Positions 62,902 through 64,000 of a stretch of 64,000 nt of DNA are shown piece by piece. Source of the stretch: CAZVFX01 sp964626565. GTDB taxonomy: Bacteria; Myxococcota_A; UBA9042; CAIXZC01. The position numbers and the translations under genes are program-made. Below the pieces are notes generated by a model. The model did no database searches. It saw only the letters and a program-made list of their open reading frames with translations, and was not told the DNA's origin. Every line of letters starts with the position of its first letter. The stretch's first letter is position 1. The DNA lies in the NCBI GenBank assembly GCA_964626565.1, contig CAZVFX010000009.1:24760-88759 (forward strand), written 5' to 3'.

Positions 62902-63894
62902 CTAATCGGCCAGCGCGTCAAAGTGCAGCAGTCTTACGAATCTCTTGAGGATGTCTTCGTTTTCGGGATTTTCCCAACCGGTGAATTCGATCTCCATGCC
63001 GGGTGTGCCGGTGGTGGAGCCGTCGTCGACTCCTTTGACTCGGCAGCCGCCGGAGAGGCGTTGTTCGCCCGACGGGGTAAAAACCGAAAGGACAAAGTCG
63101 CAAACTGTTTCCCGGGGCAGGGTTTTCTCGCCGGTTGCAAACGCGCCGCGAAGGCTGAGCGATGTGACGGTGACGGAGAGTTGCTCCGGGCCGACGATCA
63201 GGTGTGCGGGGAGGTTTGCGGGTGCGCCGAGGGCCGCGGAATCGAGGCGGCCGGTAAGGGGCCCGCTGGTGGTATCGCTGCGGACTTCCGGGACTGTGGC
63301 CGCGGGGAGGTCCGGCTTACGGTTGCTCTTGAGTGGTGAGACGGTGACCACACGCAGTTCGCCATCGGAAGTGTCGTTGAGTGCGCTGCGAACGCTACCT
63401 CCCGGACCGGACATCGGGGGGAAGGGAGGCGGAGCCTCTTCGGGTGCCGGCGTGCGAGTGAAGGGGAGGACATCCGCGGGGTCCAGCCGGGTGCCCGGGA
63501 ATTCGAATACATATCTCACCCTTCCCAGCGTGCCCAGCGCCTGCGCGGATATTTGTTCGGGGTCGAGACGGAGCCTGGTGCGCAAAAACGCGGCCAGGGG
63601 CGGAGCCTGGAACGCAACGGCCTTCTCCCAGGAGAGGCCCAAGCCAGGCACCGGAGCCCGTTGGACCCGCACCACGCGCCCGACCAGAAAGACCGGTGCG
63701 GACCCGACATCGGCCTGGCTGCGGAACACAAGCGCAACCCGAGCCCCTTCCGGCGCATCGGTCACCGTCTTCACGAACATGCCCCCAGCACTGATGTCGC
63801 TGGACGCGGCGTCGATGCGGGCGCTGTCGATGTAGCAATGCAGGTCCTCGACGAGGACCCTCCTTTGAGTGCGTCTCCTTTCGTCACCTTGCAT
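62902..63894 (-). CDS. Tandem PilZ-domain protein
   Basis: 330 residues from ATG 63894 (GAGAGG six bases upstream), in preference to the ATG eight codons earlier. The first PilZ domain is canonical, with RRRTQRRVLVED (RxxxR) and SSDISAGGMFV (D/NxSxxG), so cyclic di-GMP binding is expected. A Pro-rich linker follows, then a second PilZ-like domain with VTSLSLRGAFATGEKT, which lacks the RxxxR arginines and probably does not bind the nucleotide. It is cytoplasmic; such proteins relay c-di-GMP to motility or surface functions. It converges on the 61072 lipoprotein 18 bp away. Confidence 0.85.
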   Translation of the reverse strand: MQGDERRRTQRRVLVEDLHCYIDSARIDAASSDISAGGMFVKTVTDAPEGARVALVFRSQADVGSAPVFLVGRVVRVQRAPVPGLGLSWEKAVAFQAPPLAAFLRTRLRLDPEQISAQALGTLGRVRYVFEFPGTRLDPADVLPFTRTPAPEEAPPPFPPMSGPGGSVRSALNDTSDGELRVVTVSPLKSNRKPDLPAATVPEVRSDTTSGPLTGRLDSAALGAPANLPAHLIVGPEQLSVTVTSLSLRGAFATGEKTLPRETVCDFVLSVFTPSGEQRLSGGCRVKGVDDGSTTGTPGMEIEFTGWENPENEDILKRFVRLLHFDALAD

Positions 63895-63950
63895 CAATAA
63901 CCTCTCGGTTCGAAGCATGACTGCCGAGGAAATACCGGTACCCGAATAGG

Positions 63951-63978
63951 ATTACATCCTGGGCAGGGAAGGTGTCAA
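63951..63978 (-). promoter_or_regulatory. Candidate promoter for the PilZ gene
   Basis: On the minus strand TTGACA (63978-63973, perfect) and TGTAAT (63956-63951, five of six) are 16 bp apart, about 57 bp before ATG 63894. The remaining bases up to 64000 show nothing else. Confidence 0.5.
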
Positions 63979-64000
63979 GACGGGAAATGAACTCGAAGGG

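Overview
The window reads as a chromosomal segment of a GC-rich, Gram-negative, secretion-heavy bacterium of the old 'deltaproteobacterial' type (Myxococcota or Bradymonadota-like). This placement is inference from gene content: giant Hanks-type kinase/AAA/TPR/GAF proteins, many lipoproteins with acidic linkers, MopE-type and thrombospondin-type-3 calcium repeats, PilZ and FBPase class III genes, and a probable selenoprotein. I see no rRNA, tRNA, IS element, phage module or CRISPR array. Every gap between genes is shorter than 300 bp. No convincing intrinsic terminator (GC stem plus U tract) was found.

Layout. 1-11.3 kb: two paralogous signalling giants, one truncated by the window edge and ending in an adenylate cyclase, the other complete but without an output domain, with a B12-binding radical SAM gene between them. 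11.4-15.2 kb: a YD-repeat secreted protein, a thioredoxin-like lipoprotein interrupted by one in-frame TGA followed by a near-perfect SECIS-like hairpin, and a membrane PP2C-like pseudophosphatase. 15.4-25.1 kb: a subtilase/CARDB/PHP fusion lipoprotein, an unknown protein, a lipoprotein built of GNDxY-type repeats, and a GT4 glycosyltransferase. 25.2-29.9 kb: a large MopE/TSP3 lipoprotein. 30.0-35.1 kb: a metabolic cluster on the minus strand (DUF2804, FBPase class III, FmdE-like, ferredoxin-like). 35.2-48.9 kb: surface lipoproteins (Cys-rich with a glycine-rich end, VCBS repeats, Cys-rich plus beta-propeller, metallophosphoesterase) and a GH92 mannosidase. 49.1-52.6 kb: a likely operon with a lysine-rich beta-helix protein, a SUMF1-type protein without the FGE cysteines, an unknown exported protein and a GNAT acetyltransferase. 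52.7-64.0 kb: a second PP2C-like pseudophosphatase, a four-fold-repeat exported protein, another MopE/TSP3 lipoprotein, an SLC13-type transporter, a 25-residue membrane peptide, two unknowns and a tandem-PilZ protein.

How it fits together (inference). Most of the window equips the cell surface: at least nine proteins carry a lipobox and most continue into an Asp/Ala/Pro-rich tether followed by repeats. Three of the lipoproteins share one N-terminal Cys-rich module. The intracellular side is rich in signalling proteins (kinase-ATPases, cyclase, PilZ, two pseudophosphatases). The most novel item is the candidate selenocysteine thioredoxin-like lipoprotein at 12356-13456.
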